DNA of 64,000 nucleotides from Candidatus Poribacteria bacterium. GTDB taxonomy: Bacteria; Poribacteria; WGA-4E; WGA-3G. Below, one piece after another: positions 16,818 through 24,154 of this stretch. Under the pieces are notes generated by a model. The model was not told the origin of the DNA and made no database searches. It was given only the letters and a program-made list of their open reading frames with translations. The number at the start of each line of letters is the position of its first letter. Position 1 is the first letter of the stretch. Location of the stretch: the NCBI GenBank assembly GCA_022827185.1, contig JAJDTM010000046.1, positions 1 through 64,000 of the forward strand, written 5' to 3'. The position numbers were made by a program, and so were the translations under genes.

Positions 16818-16857
16818 TTAACCCCCTAAATCCCCCTTATCAGGGGGACTTTAAGAG
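16818..16857 (+). repeat. CCCCCT/AGGGGG hairpin core in queE leader
   Basis: Core ACCCCCTAAATC followed by hairpin CCCCCT-TATC-AGGGGG and GACTTTAAGAG, ending 3 bp before the queE ATG. It also follows the VOC stop by about 25 bp, so it may act as a weak terminator between the genes or as a structured leader of queE. Confidence 0.7.
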
Positions 16858-16860
16858 CAA

Positions 16861-17541
16861 ATGAAATTCAGTGAACTCTTTCATACAATTCAGGGTGAAG
16901 GGCAACTCATCGGTGTCCCCTCTGTTTTTTTCCGAACGAGTTATTGCAATCTGAGATGTGTTTGGTGTGATACACCTTACACATCTTGGGAACCTGAAGA
17001 TCGGGATATTACCGTTGCTGAAAGCGTCGCCGCGATCACGCAATACAAGTGTAAACACGTCGTTATTACCGGTGGCGAGCCTTTTATTCAGCCTACGGCG
17101 TTGATAGAACTCTGTCATGAGCTCGATAAACGTGGGCATCATATCACGATTGAAACGAACGCTACCGTTTTTGCGGAGGTTGCAGCGCATCTCATCTCGA
17201 TGAGTCCGAAGTTACGCAATTCCAATCCATCGGCAGACGACCGTTTTTTCAAACGCCATGAACGCGAACGTATCCAGCCGGATGTCATCCGCAAGTTTTT
17301 AGATGTCTATCCGTGCCAAGTGAAATTTGTCGTGGATACGCCTGAAGATTTGGCTGAGATCCAAGCCTTAGAGCAAGAGATCGGTATACCTGCCGAAACG
17401 ATTCTACTGATGCCGCAGGGGACAACGCCTGCTGCGCTACAAGAGAAACAGGAATGGTTGGTTGACCTCTGTAAAGAGAACGGATATCGGTATTCGCCGC
17501 GTGTGCATGTGGACATCTGGGGTGATAAGCGCGGGGTCTGA
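16861..17541 (+). CDS. queE: 7-carboxy-7-deazaguanine synthase
   Basis: A 226-residue radical-SAM enzyme that converts 6-carboxytetrahydropterin to 7-carboxy-7-deazaguanine in queuosine (or 7-deazapurine) synthesis. The opening FHTIQGEGQLIGVPSVFFR, the CxxxCxxC cluster motif at C29, C33 and C36 (CNLRCVWC), and the SAM-binding VVITGGEP are diagnostic. The ATG at 16861 is almost directly preceded by the repeat hairpin, and AAGAG is the only weak ribosome site. No queD, queC or queF lies beside it; the next gene is an unrelated amidohydrolase 34 bp downstream. Confidence 0.93.
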   Translation: MKFSELFHTIQGEGQLIGVPSVFFRTSYCNLRCVWCDTPYTSWEPEDRDITVAESVAAITQYKCKHVVITGGEPFIQPTALIELCHELDKRGHHITIETNATVFAEVAAHLISMSPKLRNSNPSADDRFFKRHERERIQPDVIRKFLDVYPCQVKFVVDTPEDLAEIQALEQEIGIPAETILLMPQGTTPAALQEKQEWLVDLCKENGYRYSPRVHVDIWGDKRGV

Positions 17542-17574
17542 TAGTTACACAGGGAACCGAACTGGGAGACAGAA

Positions 17575-18690
17575 GTGAAGTATGACATTTTACTGAAAGG
17601 TGGTACTGTCATTGATGCCGCGCAGGGTTTGAACGCCGTGCGTGATGTTGCGATTACTGATGGTGTCATCGCTGCGATTGAACCAGACATTCCCGAAAGT
17701 ACAGCAACGCAGACCGTTTCCGTCAAGGATAAATATGTAACACCCGGACTTGTCGATATTCACACACACGTCTATTACGGCGTAACAACATGGGGTATCA
17801 GACCCGATGCTGTCTGCCCAACGGCGGGAACGACGACTGTTGTGGATGCCGGTAGCCCGAGTTGGGTGACCTTTCCCGGCTTCCGAGAATTCATTGCTGA
17901 ACCTGCACAGACGCATATCCTCACCTATATCCATATTTCCGGTATTGGACTCGTCTACGGACCGGTAGGTGAAATGTTTGATATGGCTTACGCCGATCCA
18001 GGACGCGTTGCGGAAACGTTACAACAGCATCGCGACCTCACTGTCGGGGTCAAAGTGCGTCAAGGGAAGGGTCAGGTTGGTGATAACGGTGTTGAGCCAT
18101 TGAAACGTGCCATTGAAGCCGCTGAACGCGCGGGGACATCCGTCATGTGCCATATCGGTGCCGGTGTGCCGCTTCCCGATATATTGGCGTTACTACGTCC
18201 CGGCGACGTGATTACGCACTGTTTTCAAGGGAACGGTGATAATATCGTTGACGAAAAGGGTAGGGTGATCCCGGAGGCGTGGCAGGCGCGCGAGGACGGT
18301 ATTATCTTTGATGTTGGTCACGGTGCTGGGAGTTTCCATTATGAAATCGCCCAACGCGCGATGGAACAAGGTTTTATCTCCGATGTTATCAGCACCGATC
18401 TACACACAGGAAACATCAACGGTCCCGTCTACGATCTGCCGACGACGTTATCGAAGTTGATGCACTTGGGATTATCGCTTGCGGACGTGATTGACAAGGC
18501 GACTTTCAGTGCCGCGAAGGCTATCCAACGCGAGACGCAACTCGGTAACTTGAACATCGGAACCGTCGCTGATGTCGCTGTGTTTGAAGTCCTTGAAGGT
18601 GAGTTTGAATTCTTTGACGCGCACGGGACAAAATTTATCGGGAATCAAAAGTTGAAGGCAGCACTAACGATACGCGAGGGGAAAATTTAA
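17575..18690 (+). CDS. Amidohydrolase/deacetylase family metallohydrolase
   Basis: A 371-residue dihydroorotase-like amidohydrolase. It shows the N-terminal beta-sandwich (LLKGGTVIDAAQGLN), the metal motif VDIHTHVYYG, the carboxylated-lysine candidate in VGVKVRQGKGQV, HCFQGNGDN, and the final metal Asp in ISTDLHTGN. It resembles the EF_0837/AHA_3915 deacetylase group acting on N-acyl amino acids or related amides. I choose the GTG at 17575 (MKYDILLKGG) because it follows GGGAGACAG by the right distance and starts at the domain edge. It follows queE closely and may share its transcript. Confidence 0.85.
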   Translation: MKYDILLKGGTVIDAAQGLNAVRDVAITDGVIAAIEPDIPESTATQTVSVKDKYVTPGLVDIHTHVYYGVTTWGIRPDAVCPTAGTTTVVDAGSPSWVTFPGFREFIAEPAQTHILTYIHISGIGLVYGPVGEMFDMAYADPGRVAETLQQHRDLTVGVKVRQGKGQVGDNGVEPLKRAIEAAERAGTSVMCHIGAGVPLPDILALLRPGDVITHCFQGNGDNIVDEKGRVIPEAWQAREDGIIFDVGHGAGSFHYEIAQRAMEQGFISDVISTDLHTGNINGPVYDLPTTLSKLMHLGLSLADVIDKATFSAAKAIQRETQLGNLNIGTVADVAVFEVLEGEFEFFDAHGTKFIGNQKLKAALTIREGKI

Positions 18691-18720
18691 GGCTTATCGT
18701 TAAAGAGAATGAAATGTAAA

Positions 18721-18857
18721 TAGGACTTACGCACATTTAGTGGGCAACGGATATTATACAAAAAAACGTATTTAACCCCCTAAATCCCCCTTATCAGGGG
18801 GACTTTAAGAGGAGCAGTATTTAACCCCCTAAATCCCCCTTATCAGGGGGACTTTAA
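18721..18857. mobile_element. TAGGACTTACGC element with tandem core
   Basis: Left end TAGGACTTACGC at 18721-18732, then two consecutive copies of the CCCCCT/AGGGGG core (about 18774-18808 and 18823-18856), separated by AGAGGAGCAGTATTTA. The right inverted end is absent. It reaches to about 20 bp before the next start codon. Confidence 0.7.
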
Positions 18858-18877
18858 CAAATTCAAAAAATATAAAT

Positions 18878-19285
18878 ATGGCAACGATAAGAAAAAAACT
18901 AAGTGGCTGCTATAGGAGAGTTCTGATTTTTCTGTTAGTGATTGTGGCGGTTGGCTTGGTTGCAGTTGGCGTGGTTTACCGTCAAGTTGGTGGAGGTGAA
19001 GGGGCGCGCTATTGGATGGCGGAACATGCGCTAAACCGCGTAGAACAACACCTGAAATCAGAAGACCAAAGACCTGATGGTATTTCGGAAGATCAGATTG
19101 TTGAAAGTTTTCAGCGTGTCCGTGAAGCGACTCAGGGGCGGCGGGTTAACTTGGTATCGCTTTATACGGCACTAAAATCGTATCAGACCGAGTTTAATGT
19201 GAAAAAGCCGTCTACACCGGAGATTCAAGCGTTTCTCCAAACGCTTGAGGGGACAATTCTTAAGAATGCTGATAGTAAGAACTGA
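18878..19285 (+). CDS. Single-pass membrane hypothetical protein
   Basis: A 135-residue protein with a basic N-terminus (MATIRKKLSGCYRR) and one strong membrane helix (VLIFLLVIVAVGLVAVGVVY, residues about 15-34), followed by a soluble, charged, helical domain. The orientation rule would place the C-terminal domain outside the cytoplasm. No family recognised. No clear ribosome site stands before ATG 18878, where AT-rich sequence follows the repeat element. Confidence 0.6.
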   Translation: MATIRKKLSGCYRRVLIFLLVIVAVGLVAVGVVYRQVGGGEGARYWMAEHALNRVEQHLKSEDQRPDGISEDQIVESFQRVREATQGRRVNLVSLYTALKSYQTEFNVKKPSTPEIQAFLQTLEGTILKNADSKN

Positions 19286-19336
19286 TGAGATTGTCAGAGT
19301 GCGATGGGGTGTATATGCTCAAAAGGATTGCGTATT

Positions 19337-20419
19337 TCAAGTAGAAAAACCGGCTATTATCTCTCGGATCTGGTTTGTATGAATGTCATCGCTTAAATTG
19401 GTGGTGATAATGTGTGTGAGTGCGCTTTGGAATCGCTGCTGTGCGTCGCCCCACGCCTCAAGGAGCATCCTATTTTCGGTTGCTTCAGGTGCCGCGACAG
19501 CCCGCAGCAGTTGGTCAATAACCGAGAGATAGAACAGTAGGTGATGGCTGTCAACACGTGCGGCGATCTCTGTGGGGGGACAGGTTTCGCGGTGTGTGCT
19601 TACCCACTCGGCGTAGGTATTGACAAGTTCTCTATCTAAAAGGGAAACGAAACGACCGGTTTCGGATGGCGAGATAAGGAAAGCACCGATACTATTGAGT
19701 CGCTGCACGAGACGCATCTCCTGCCAATTCCAACCGATACTCGCAAAGTCGATGAAGAACGGGGCTGCGTCCCGAATTACGATATTTCGAGCGTTGTTGT
19801 CCAAATTGCCGAGTGTCGTCGGCGCGTTCTGTAGGCGGTCAGCGAGTCCGTTCCACGCGTTCGTAAGCCCTTCTGTTTGGACAGTTGACATCGGTGTGTC
19901 GCTAAGATGCGAAAGATAGCCGACGACTTTTTTCGCTCTCTTGAGTAGGTCTCGCAGGGTTGTCTGGGCATTAAAAGGGAAAACATAAGGTGCGAACTGT
20001 GCCGCGTGTGTTGTGAAACAGGTTTCAATCTTGCACAATTCTCGGAGGATGGTGTGCAAAAGCCGTGTCAGATGTTGTAGGGGCTTTTCGTTATGCTGCG
20101 CGAGTGCGTCAAGCGTGAAATCACCACACCACTCTAATAGGAGGGCGTGTTGATGTTCTGAGTGCCAGATAACTCGCGGGACTTGGCAACCGTTGTCGTG
20201 TAAAAGTGTGAGAACAGCGGCTTCAATCTGCGAAGGTGTGTGTCCTGCATCGACGACGGGTATCGTGATATCATGTTGTTTGAGCAGGTACTTTTCGGTA
20301 TCTGATCTCAGAATGCAGACGTTGTGTCTTTGCCGTGTGCCGTGTTGAATCGGTTCAAGTTTTAGCGCATCGGCATCTGTTTTGAAGTGCGCAGCGATGT
20401 GTTTAATCAGATGTTCCAT
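19337..20419 (-). CDS. Phosphotransferase (APH/choline kinase-like) protein
   Basis: A 360-residue kinase-fold protein of the aminoglycoside phosphotransferase (PF01636) group. Seen are a nucleotide-loop region with YLLKQHD (Lys), LLLEWCG hinge, a catalytic loop LGNLDNNARNIV where Asp and the second Asn are kept but the usual His of HxD is Asn, and FIDFASIGWNW as the metal-binding Asp motif. Such proteins phosphorylate small hydroxyl compounds; antibiotic resistance should not be assumed. Strong AGGAGGCG before ATG 20419 and a TATAAT at 20439-20444 upstream. The HxD to NxD change is unusual. Confidence 0.75.
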   Translation of the reverse strand: MEHLIKHIAAHFKTDADALKLEPIQHGTRQRHNVCILRSDTEKYLLKQHDITIPVVDAGHTPSQIEAAVLTLLHDNGCQVPRVIWHSEHQHALLLEWCGDFTLDALAQHNEKPLQHLTRLLHTILRELCKIETCFTTHAAQFAPYVFPFNAQTTLRDLLKRAKKVVGYLSHLSDTPMSTVQTEGLTNAWNGLADRLQNAPTTLGNLDNNARNIVIRDAAPFFIDFASIGWNWQEMRLVQRLNSIGAFLISPSETGRFVSLLDRELVNTYAEWVSTHRETCPPTEIAARVDSHHLLFYLSVIDQLLRAVAAPEATENRMLLEAWGDAQQRFQSALTHIITTNLSDDIHTNQIREIIAGFST

Positions 20420-20555
20420 CTTTTTCGCCTCCTGTTAAATTATACCATAGACTGGGCGCAAATTCTATAATTCCTTATAGAAGTCCAGAGCCATTCAATT
20501 GTCGGGTTTTTTGAGTGTTTTCGCAAAGGCATCGCGAGCGGCAAGAAACCCCTGT

Positions 20556-20650
20556 TAACGTTTTTTCGTAATATCGCGAGCACAGCTCGCTCCTACTGTA
20601 ATATCGCGAGTGCAGTTCGCTCCTACCGTAAGATCGCGAGCGACGAGAAA
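20556..20650. repeat. Three-copy ATCGCGAG..CTCGCTCCTAC repeat
   Basis: Three imperfect units of about 33 bp, each TATCGCGAG(C/T)..AG(C/T)TCGCTCCTAC(T/C)GTAA. GCGAG and CTCGC in each unit can pair, forming a row of small hairpins. The gap from 20420 to 20690 contains otherwise no gene. Confidence 0.6.
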
Positions 20651-20699
20651 TCTCCAAGCAAAACACTCCCTTATTAAGGGGACTTTAAAGTGGTAATTT

Positions 20700-20763
20700 C
20701 CATCCTTTAAACCCCCTAAATCCCCCTTATCAGGGGGACTTTAAAAGGGATGCGTAAGTCCTA
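20700..20763. mobile_element. TAGGACTTACGC element, left end missing
   Basis: Core hairpin at about 20709-20742 and right end GCGTAAGTCCTA at 20752-20763; no left end is found, although a decayed core (CTCCCTTATTAAGGGGACTTTAA) sits at 20668-20690. The right end is 12 bp upstream of the rpsB promoter. Confidence 0.65.
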
Positions 20764-20775
20764 ACTGAATTAAAC

Positions 20776-20804
20776 TTGAAATACAATTGTTTCTGTGGTA
20801 AAAT
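20776..20804 (+). promoter_or_regulatory. Promoter of rpsB
   Basis: TTGAAA (20776-20781), 17-bp spacer, TAAAAT (20799-20804). It gives an rpsB leader of about 175 nt. Confidence 0.65.
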
Positions 20805-20939
20805 ATTTATGTCTGTTCTGGTGAATGGGTGTTCATCAGGCGTTTAAGCTTTGATCATAGATACAACACACCTCTCGATTTGCACAGCGGGTTCTCTCAA
20901 GCTGAGAGTCTGATGCAGATGTGAAGGAGGTGGACGCGA

Positions 20940-20972
20940 AAACCCGGCAGAAGTGGTATCTTCTGCAAACTT
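20940..20972 (+). promoter_or_regulatory. Stem-loop in rpsB leader before the RBS
   Basis: GCAGAAG-TGGTAT-CTTCTGC is a perfect 7-bp hairpin at 20948-20967, a few bases before TAGGAGG. rpsB leaders in many bacteria bind S2 for autoregulation; whether this hairpin does so is only inferred. Confidence 0.45.
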
Positions 20973-20984
20973 AGGAGGTTTTTT

Positions 20985-21890
20985 TTGGCAGTTACAATGA
21001 AAGAACTCCTCGAATGTGGAGTTCACTTTGGACATCAAACCCGTCGCTGGAATCCGAAGATGGCGGAATATATCTTCGCCGAGCGGAACGGGATTTATAT
21101 CATTGATTTGCAAAAGACGTTACGGATGCTTGAAACCGCTGCAGCGTTCGTACAAGATACGGCTTCAAAGGGCGGTGGGATCTTATTTGTCGGTACAAAA
21201 CGGCAATCGCAAGAGGCGGTGCGAGGCGAGGCGGTTCGCTGCGGTATGTACCACGTGAACCATCGTTGGCTTGGTGGTATGCTCACGAATTTCCAAACTA
21301 TCCGTCGGAGTGTCAACCGTTTAGACAAGTTGGATGCCGACGAAACGAATGGTGTTCTTGAACGGATGCCTAAGAAAGAGGTAATGCGCCTACGGCGTGA
21401 GAAAGGCAAACTCAGTAATAACCTCAGCGGCATTAGAGAGATGAAAAGGCTCCCTGAAGTCGTCATTGTGACCGATACCCGTAAGGAGCATACGGCTATT
21501 GCGGAAGCAAATAAATTAGGCATTCCGATTATTGCGATTGTTGATACGAATTGTGATCCTGACCCGATTGATTTGCCGGTCCCTGGCAACGATGACGCAA
21601 TCCGTTCGATCCGTCTCATCTGTTCCGTTTTGGCTGAGTCGGTAATTGAAGGACGCGGTGAAGCGTTAGAGGGCGAAGAGGTCACAGACGAGGCAGAGCA
21701 ACCCGAAGCAGTCCGTCCCGTAGACGCTGTGCTTGAAGCCGAACGACACGAAGAAGAGAGTGCGGCAATTCTTGAAGAGGCGCAGTTGTCGGCGGAACCC
21801 GAGGCTATTGGGGACAGCGAGCAGCGTCAGACGCGCGCGCCCCGTCAACGCCGGAAAGGGGGGCGACCCCCTCGGCGGCAATCCCAATAA
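20985..21890 (+). CDS. rpsB: 30S ribosomal protein S2
   Basis: A 301-residue S2. The start is TTG at 20985, spaced correctly from TTAGGAGG, giving the conserved opening MAVTMKELLECGVHFGHQTRRWNPKM; internal ATGs would cut this off. Core motifs follow: LFVGTKRQ, HRWLGGMLTN, PEVVIVTDTRKEHTAIAEA and PIIAIVDTNCDPDPID. Compared with the usual 230-260 residues it has a long tail of about 65 residues, first very acidic (EGEEVTDEAEQPEAVRP) and then basic (RQTRAPRQRRKGGRPPRRQ). It heads the rpsB-tsf-frr block. Confidence 0.95.
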   Translation: MAVTMKELLECGVHFGHQTRRWNPKMAEYIFAERNGIYIIDLQKTLRMLETAAAFVQDTASKGGGILFVGTKRQSQEAVRGEAVRCGMYHVNHRWLGGMLTNFQTIRRSVNRLDKLDADETNGVLERMPKKEVMRLRREKGKLSNNLSGIREMKRLPEVVIVTDTRKEHTAIAEANKLGIPIIAIVDTNCDPDPIDLPVPGNDDAIRSIRLICSVLAESVIEGRGEALEGEEVTDEAEQPEAVRPVDAVLEAERHEEESAAILEEAQLSAEPEAIGDSEQRQTRAPRQRRKGGRPPRRQSQ

Positions 21891-21913
21891 TGGATTTTTG
21901 GGCGCGGTTTTAG

Positions 21914-22016
21914 AAGTTAACAGTTGCCAGTTTACAGTTGCCAGTTAAAAGAAAGGAAACCTAATGAATCATATCCCCTCTTTAACTGGCCACTCGTAAC
22001 TGGTAACTCGTAACTG
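21914..22016. repeat. Small element with tandem CAGTTGCCAGTT ends
   Basis: Left end: two copies of CAGTTGCCAGTT separated by TA (21921-21947). Right end: inverted units AACTGG(C/T)..ACTCGTAACTG repeated (21983-22016). The interior is short. It lies 20 bp after the rpsB stop and can fold into a long hairpin in the rpsB-tsf transcript. Confidence 0.6.
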
Positions 22017-22113
22017 AAAATAAGAAACCGCGCCATAAATATTTACCAATTCGGGCATGGTCAGAACTGTATAACGCGTTACTTATATTATAACCGTGCC
22101 TACTGAAGAGAAA

Positions 22114-22342
22114 TAGGACTTACGCAAATTTAGCACGCGATAGTAGATTTTTTAGTTCCAAACCGCCTAAAGAATCAGAATCAGAATCAACGGTATGAAT
22201 GCCTTATGGGCATTCACCGGGTATGAATGCCTTATGGGCATTCCCCGCCCCTTATTAGGGGGACTTTGAGAGGCAATGGGCGGTTTTAACCCCCTAAATC
22301 CCCCTTATCAGGGGGACTTTGAGAGGCAATGCGTAAGTTCTA
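22114..22342. mobile_element. TAGGACTTACGC element with an inserted repeat, full ends
   Basis: Left end TAGGACTTACGC at 22114-22125 and right end GCGTAAGTTCTA at 22331-22342 (11 of 12). Inside are a normal core (22288-22321) and a second core that has been split by a repeat array: AGAATC triplets followed by TATGAATGCCTTATGGGCATTC twice (22160-22246). The element ends 8 bp before the tsf ribosome site, so it makes up the intergenic region of rpsB and tsf. Confidence 0.78.
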
Positions 22343-22362
22343 AAAAAATAAAAGGAGGAGAG

Positions 22363-22956
22363 ATGGCAATTACAGCAAAGATGGTTAGTGAGCTCCGTTC
22401 GCGCACCGGTGCGGGGATTATGGAATGCAAAAAGGCACTAACCGAGACGGATGGGAACATTGACCAAGCAATTCAGAAGTTGCGGGAGCAAGGTTTGAAG
22501 GCTTCTGAGCTAAAAGGCAGCAGGGCAGCAGAAGAAGGATTGATCGTTTCTTATATCCACCCTGGGAGTCGTGTCGGCACATTAGTCGAACTGAATTGTG
22601 AAACCGATTTCGTCGCGCGGACGGAGCAGTTCCAAGAGTTGGCAAAAGAAATCGCGATGCAAGTGGCAGCGGCTAAACCGAAATATGTTAAGCCTGAAGA
22701 TGTGCCCGCCGAGGATCTTGAGGCTGAAAAAGCGATTCTGAAAACACAAGCGGAACAAGAGGGGAAACCCGCTCACATTGCTGAACGGATCGTTGAAGGA
22801 CGCATCTCTAAGTTCTATTCGGAGACCTGTCTCTTACAACAGCCATATATTCGCGATACAGATCAAACCATCGAAACCCTTGTAAAGGACGCTATAGCCC
22901 AGTTGGGTGAGAATATCGTCGTCAAACGTTTTGTCCTTTATGTTCTTGGACAGTAA
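22363..22956 (+). CDS. tsf: Elongation factor Ts
   Basis: A 197-residue EF-Ts, the guanine nucleotide exchange factor for EF-Tu. The N-terminal UBA-like domain has SELRSRTGAGIMECKKALTE, and the core has the signature ELNCETDFVARTEQFQELA; it is the short single-core form as seen in Thermus-like and several uncultured phyla. Ribosome site AAAGGAGGAG precedes ATG 22363. The open frame extends upstream only through the repeat element. It follows rpsB as usual, but pyrH, normally next, is missing before frr. Confidence 0.95.
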   Translation: MAITAKMVSELRSRTGAGIMECKKALTETDGNIDQAIQKLREQGLKASELKGSRAAEEGLIVSYIHPGSRVGTLVELNCETDFVARTEQFQELAKEIAMQVAAAKPKYVKPEDVPAEDLEAEKAILKTQAEQEGKPAHIAERIVEGRISKFYSETCLLQQPYIRDTDQTIETLVKDAIAQLGENIVVKRFVLYVLGQ

Positions 22957-23104
22957 TTCTTTTTTTATATTACTTTGCAGTTCGGTTAGCCACGTTTTAG
23001 GTTTTAGCAACGTCTCCGTAGATCCGCTTTCCACTTCGTTACAAGCTACGTTTTTTGTGCTTTTTCTGTTTATGGTAGATTTTAGAATTATTTATACGCT
23101 CTTA

Positions 23105-23235
23105 ATGCAAAATCAACCCCCTAAAGAATCAGAATCAGAATCAACGGTATGAATGCGAATCAACGGTATGAATGCCTTATGGGCATTCCCCGTATGGGCA
23201 TTCCCCGCCCCTTATCAGGGGGACTTTGAGCAGGA
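23105..23235. repeat. Split CCCCCT/AGGGGG core with AGAATC and GGTATGAATGCC arrays
   Basis: AACCCCCTAAA, then AGAATCAGAATCAGAATC, then repeated CAACGGTATGAATGC and CTTATGGGCATTCCCC units, and finally CCTTATCAGGGGGACTTTGAG. This is the repeat core split by the same array as at 22160-22246, with a different unit number. The rest of 22957-23392 shows no gene; a 16-mer TTATTTATACGCTCTT at 23088-23103 is shared with 12059-12074. Confidence 0.65.
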
Positions 23236-23392
23236 CAGAGTTATTGATAAATGTCAAATTATTTCTATAATTCACCATAATACAGAAACCGTGGTTCGTA
23301 CGGTGTTTCTTTTAAGCCTACGGAATGGAAACCTGCAAAGTAACAATCTACTTGATTTAACCGCAAGGAAAATAAAAAAAGGGAAAAATCAG

Positions 23393-23977
23393 ATGCAACA
23401 GGTACTTCAACAAGCTGAATCCCGGATGAAGAAGACAATTGAAGTAACCGCGGCGAAATTGTCGCATGTGCAAACAGGACGTGCCACGCCTGCTCTTTTA
23501 GATCAGGTCACCGTTACGTATTACGGCACTAAAAGTCCGTTGAGTCAAGTCGGTACGATTACGACTCCGGAACCGCGCCTGCTTGTCATTCAGCCTTGGG
23601 ATAAAACGCTAATTACAGAAATTGAGAAAGCGATAGCCCATTCGGATTTGGGACTCTCAACGAGCAACGACGGGAGTGTCATCCGAATCCTTGTTCCTGA
23701 ACTTACAACAGAGCGGCGGACAGAGTTAACGAAAGTCGTACGTAAGCTCGCTGAAGAGGGTAAGGTAGCAATTCGGAATATCCGGCGTGATGCCAATGAT
23801 GCTGCCAAAAAACTCGATGGAGGCGATTCAGGTGGCGGTGGTAAAAGTCGCGGTCGCGGTGGTGACAAAAAGCGCGGAAAGGCGAGTGCGGACCCCGTGC
23901 AGCAGCTCACAGATAACTACATCAGCCAGATTGACGCGTTGATAGAGGCGAAAGAAGCGGAACTATTGGAAACTTAG
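23393..23977 (+). CDS. frr: Ribosome recycling factor
   Basis: A 194-residue RRF that, with EF-G, splits post-termination ribosomes. Domain I and II motifs are clear: KLSHVQTGRATPALLD, VTYYGTKSPLSQVGTITTPEPR, IQPWDKTLI and NIRRDANDAAKK. Between RRDANDAAKK (residue 140) and VQQLTDNYISQID (169) lies a Gly/Lys/Arg-rich stretch (LDGGDSGGGGKSRGRGGD, then KKRGKASADP) instead of the usual acidic Lys/Glu helix segment, making it about nine residues longer than E. coli RRF. Start ATG 23393 (MQQVLQQAESRM) is preceded by AAAAGGGAAAAA. The open frame upstream is repeat DNA. Confidence 0.94.
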   Translation: MQQVLQQAESRMKKTIEVTAAKLSHVQTGRATPALLDQVTVTYYGTKSPLSQVGTITTPEPRLLVIQPWDKTLITEIEKAIAHSDLGLSTSNDGSVIRILVPELTTERRTELTKVVRKLAEEGKVAIRNIRRDANDAAKKLDGGDSGGGGKSRGRGGDKKRGKASADPVQQLTDNYISQIDALIEAKEAELLET

Positions 23978-23980
23978 TAA

Positions 23981-24134
23981 TAGTTTTTAGTTGTTGGTTA
24001 TAAGTTATAAGTTAAGAGGGATCCGATTGTACAATATCTTTTTTAAGCCGTTGGGACTTCAATTGGGTAACGACGGTTACCAAAGAAACTTGAATCATCA
24101 GAAACAAAACTTATAACTTATAACTTATAACTAT
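23981..24134. mobile_element. Small element with tandem GTTATAA ends, copy 1
   Basis: Left end GTTATAAGTTATAAGTTAA (23997-24015) and right end AACTTATAACTTATAACTTA (24108-24127) are inverted repeats made of tandem heptamers. The interior TTCAATTGGGTAACGAC and CATCAGAAACAAAAC is shared with the copy at 62011-62174. It starts 4 bp after the frr stop and ends 20 bp before cdsA, filling this intergenic region. Confidence 0.75.
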
Positions 24135-24154
24135 TTCCTCGGGATACAGAACCT

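Noticed and set aside
16861..17541. queE as part of a DNA 7-deazapurine (Dpd) system with the 46.9 kb helicase
   Set aside because: They are 30 kb apart with the housekeeping block between, and no DpdA-type transglycosylase or other dpd gene is seen.
19337..20419. Antibiotic-resistance phosphotransferase
   Set aside because: The fold is shared with many metabolic kinases, the HxD is altered and no resistance context exists.
20556..20650. CRISPR array
   Set aside because: Three imperfect hairpin units without regular unique spacers and without cas genes; it is an ordinary tandem repeat.
21095..21685. 196-codon minus-strand open frame inside rpsB
   Set aside because: It is antisense to the strongly conserved S2 coding sequence, with Ser/Arg-rich content and no ribosome site.
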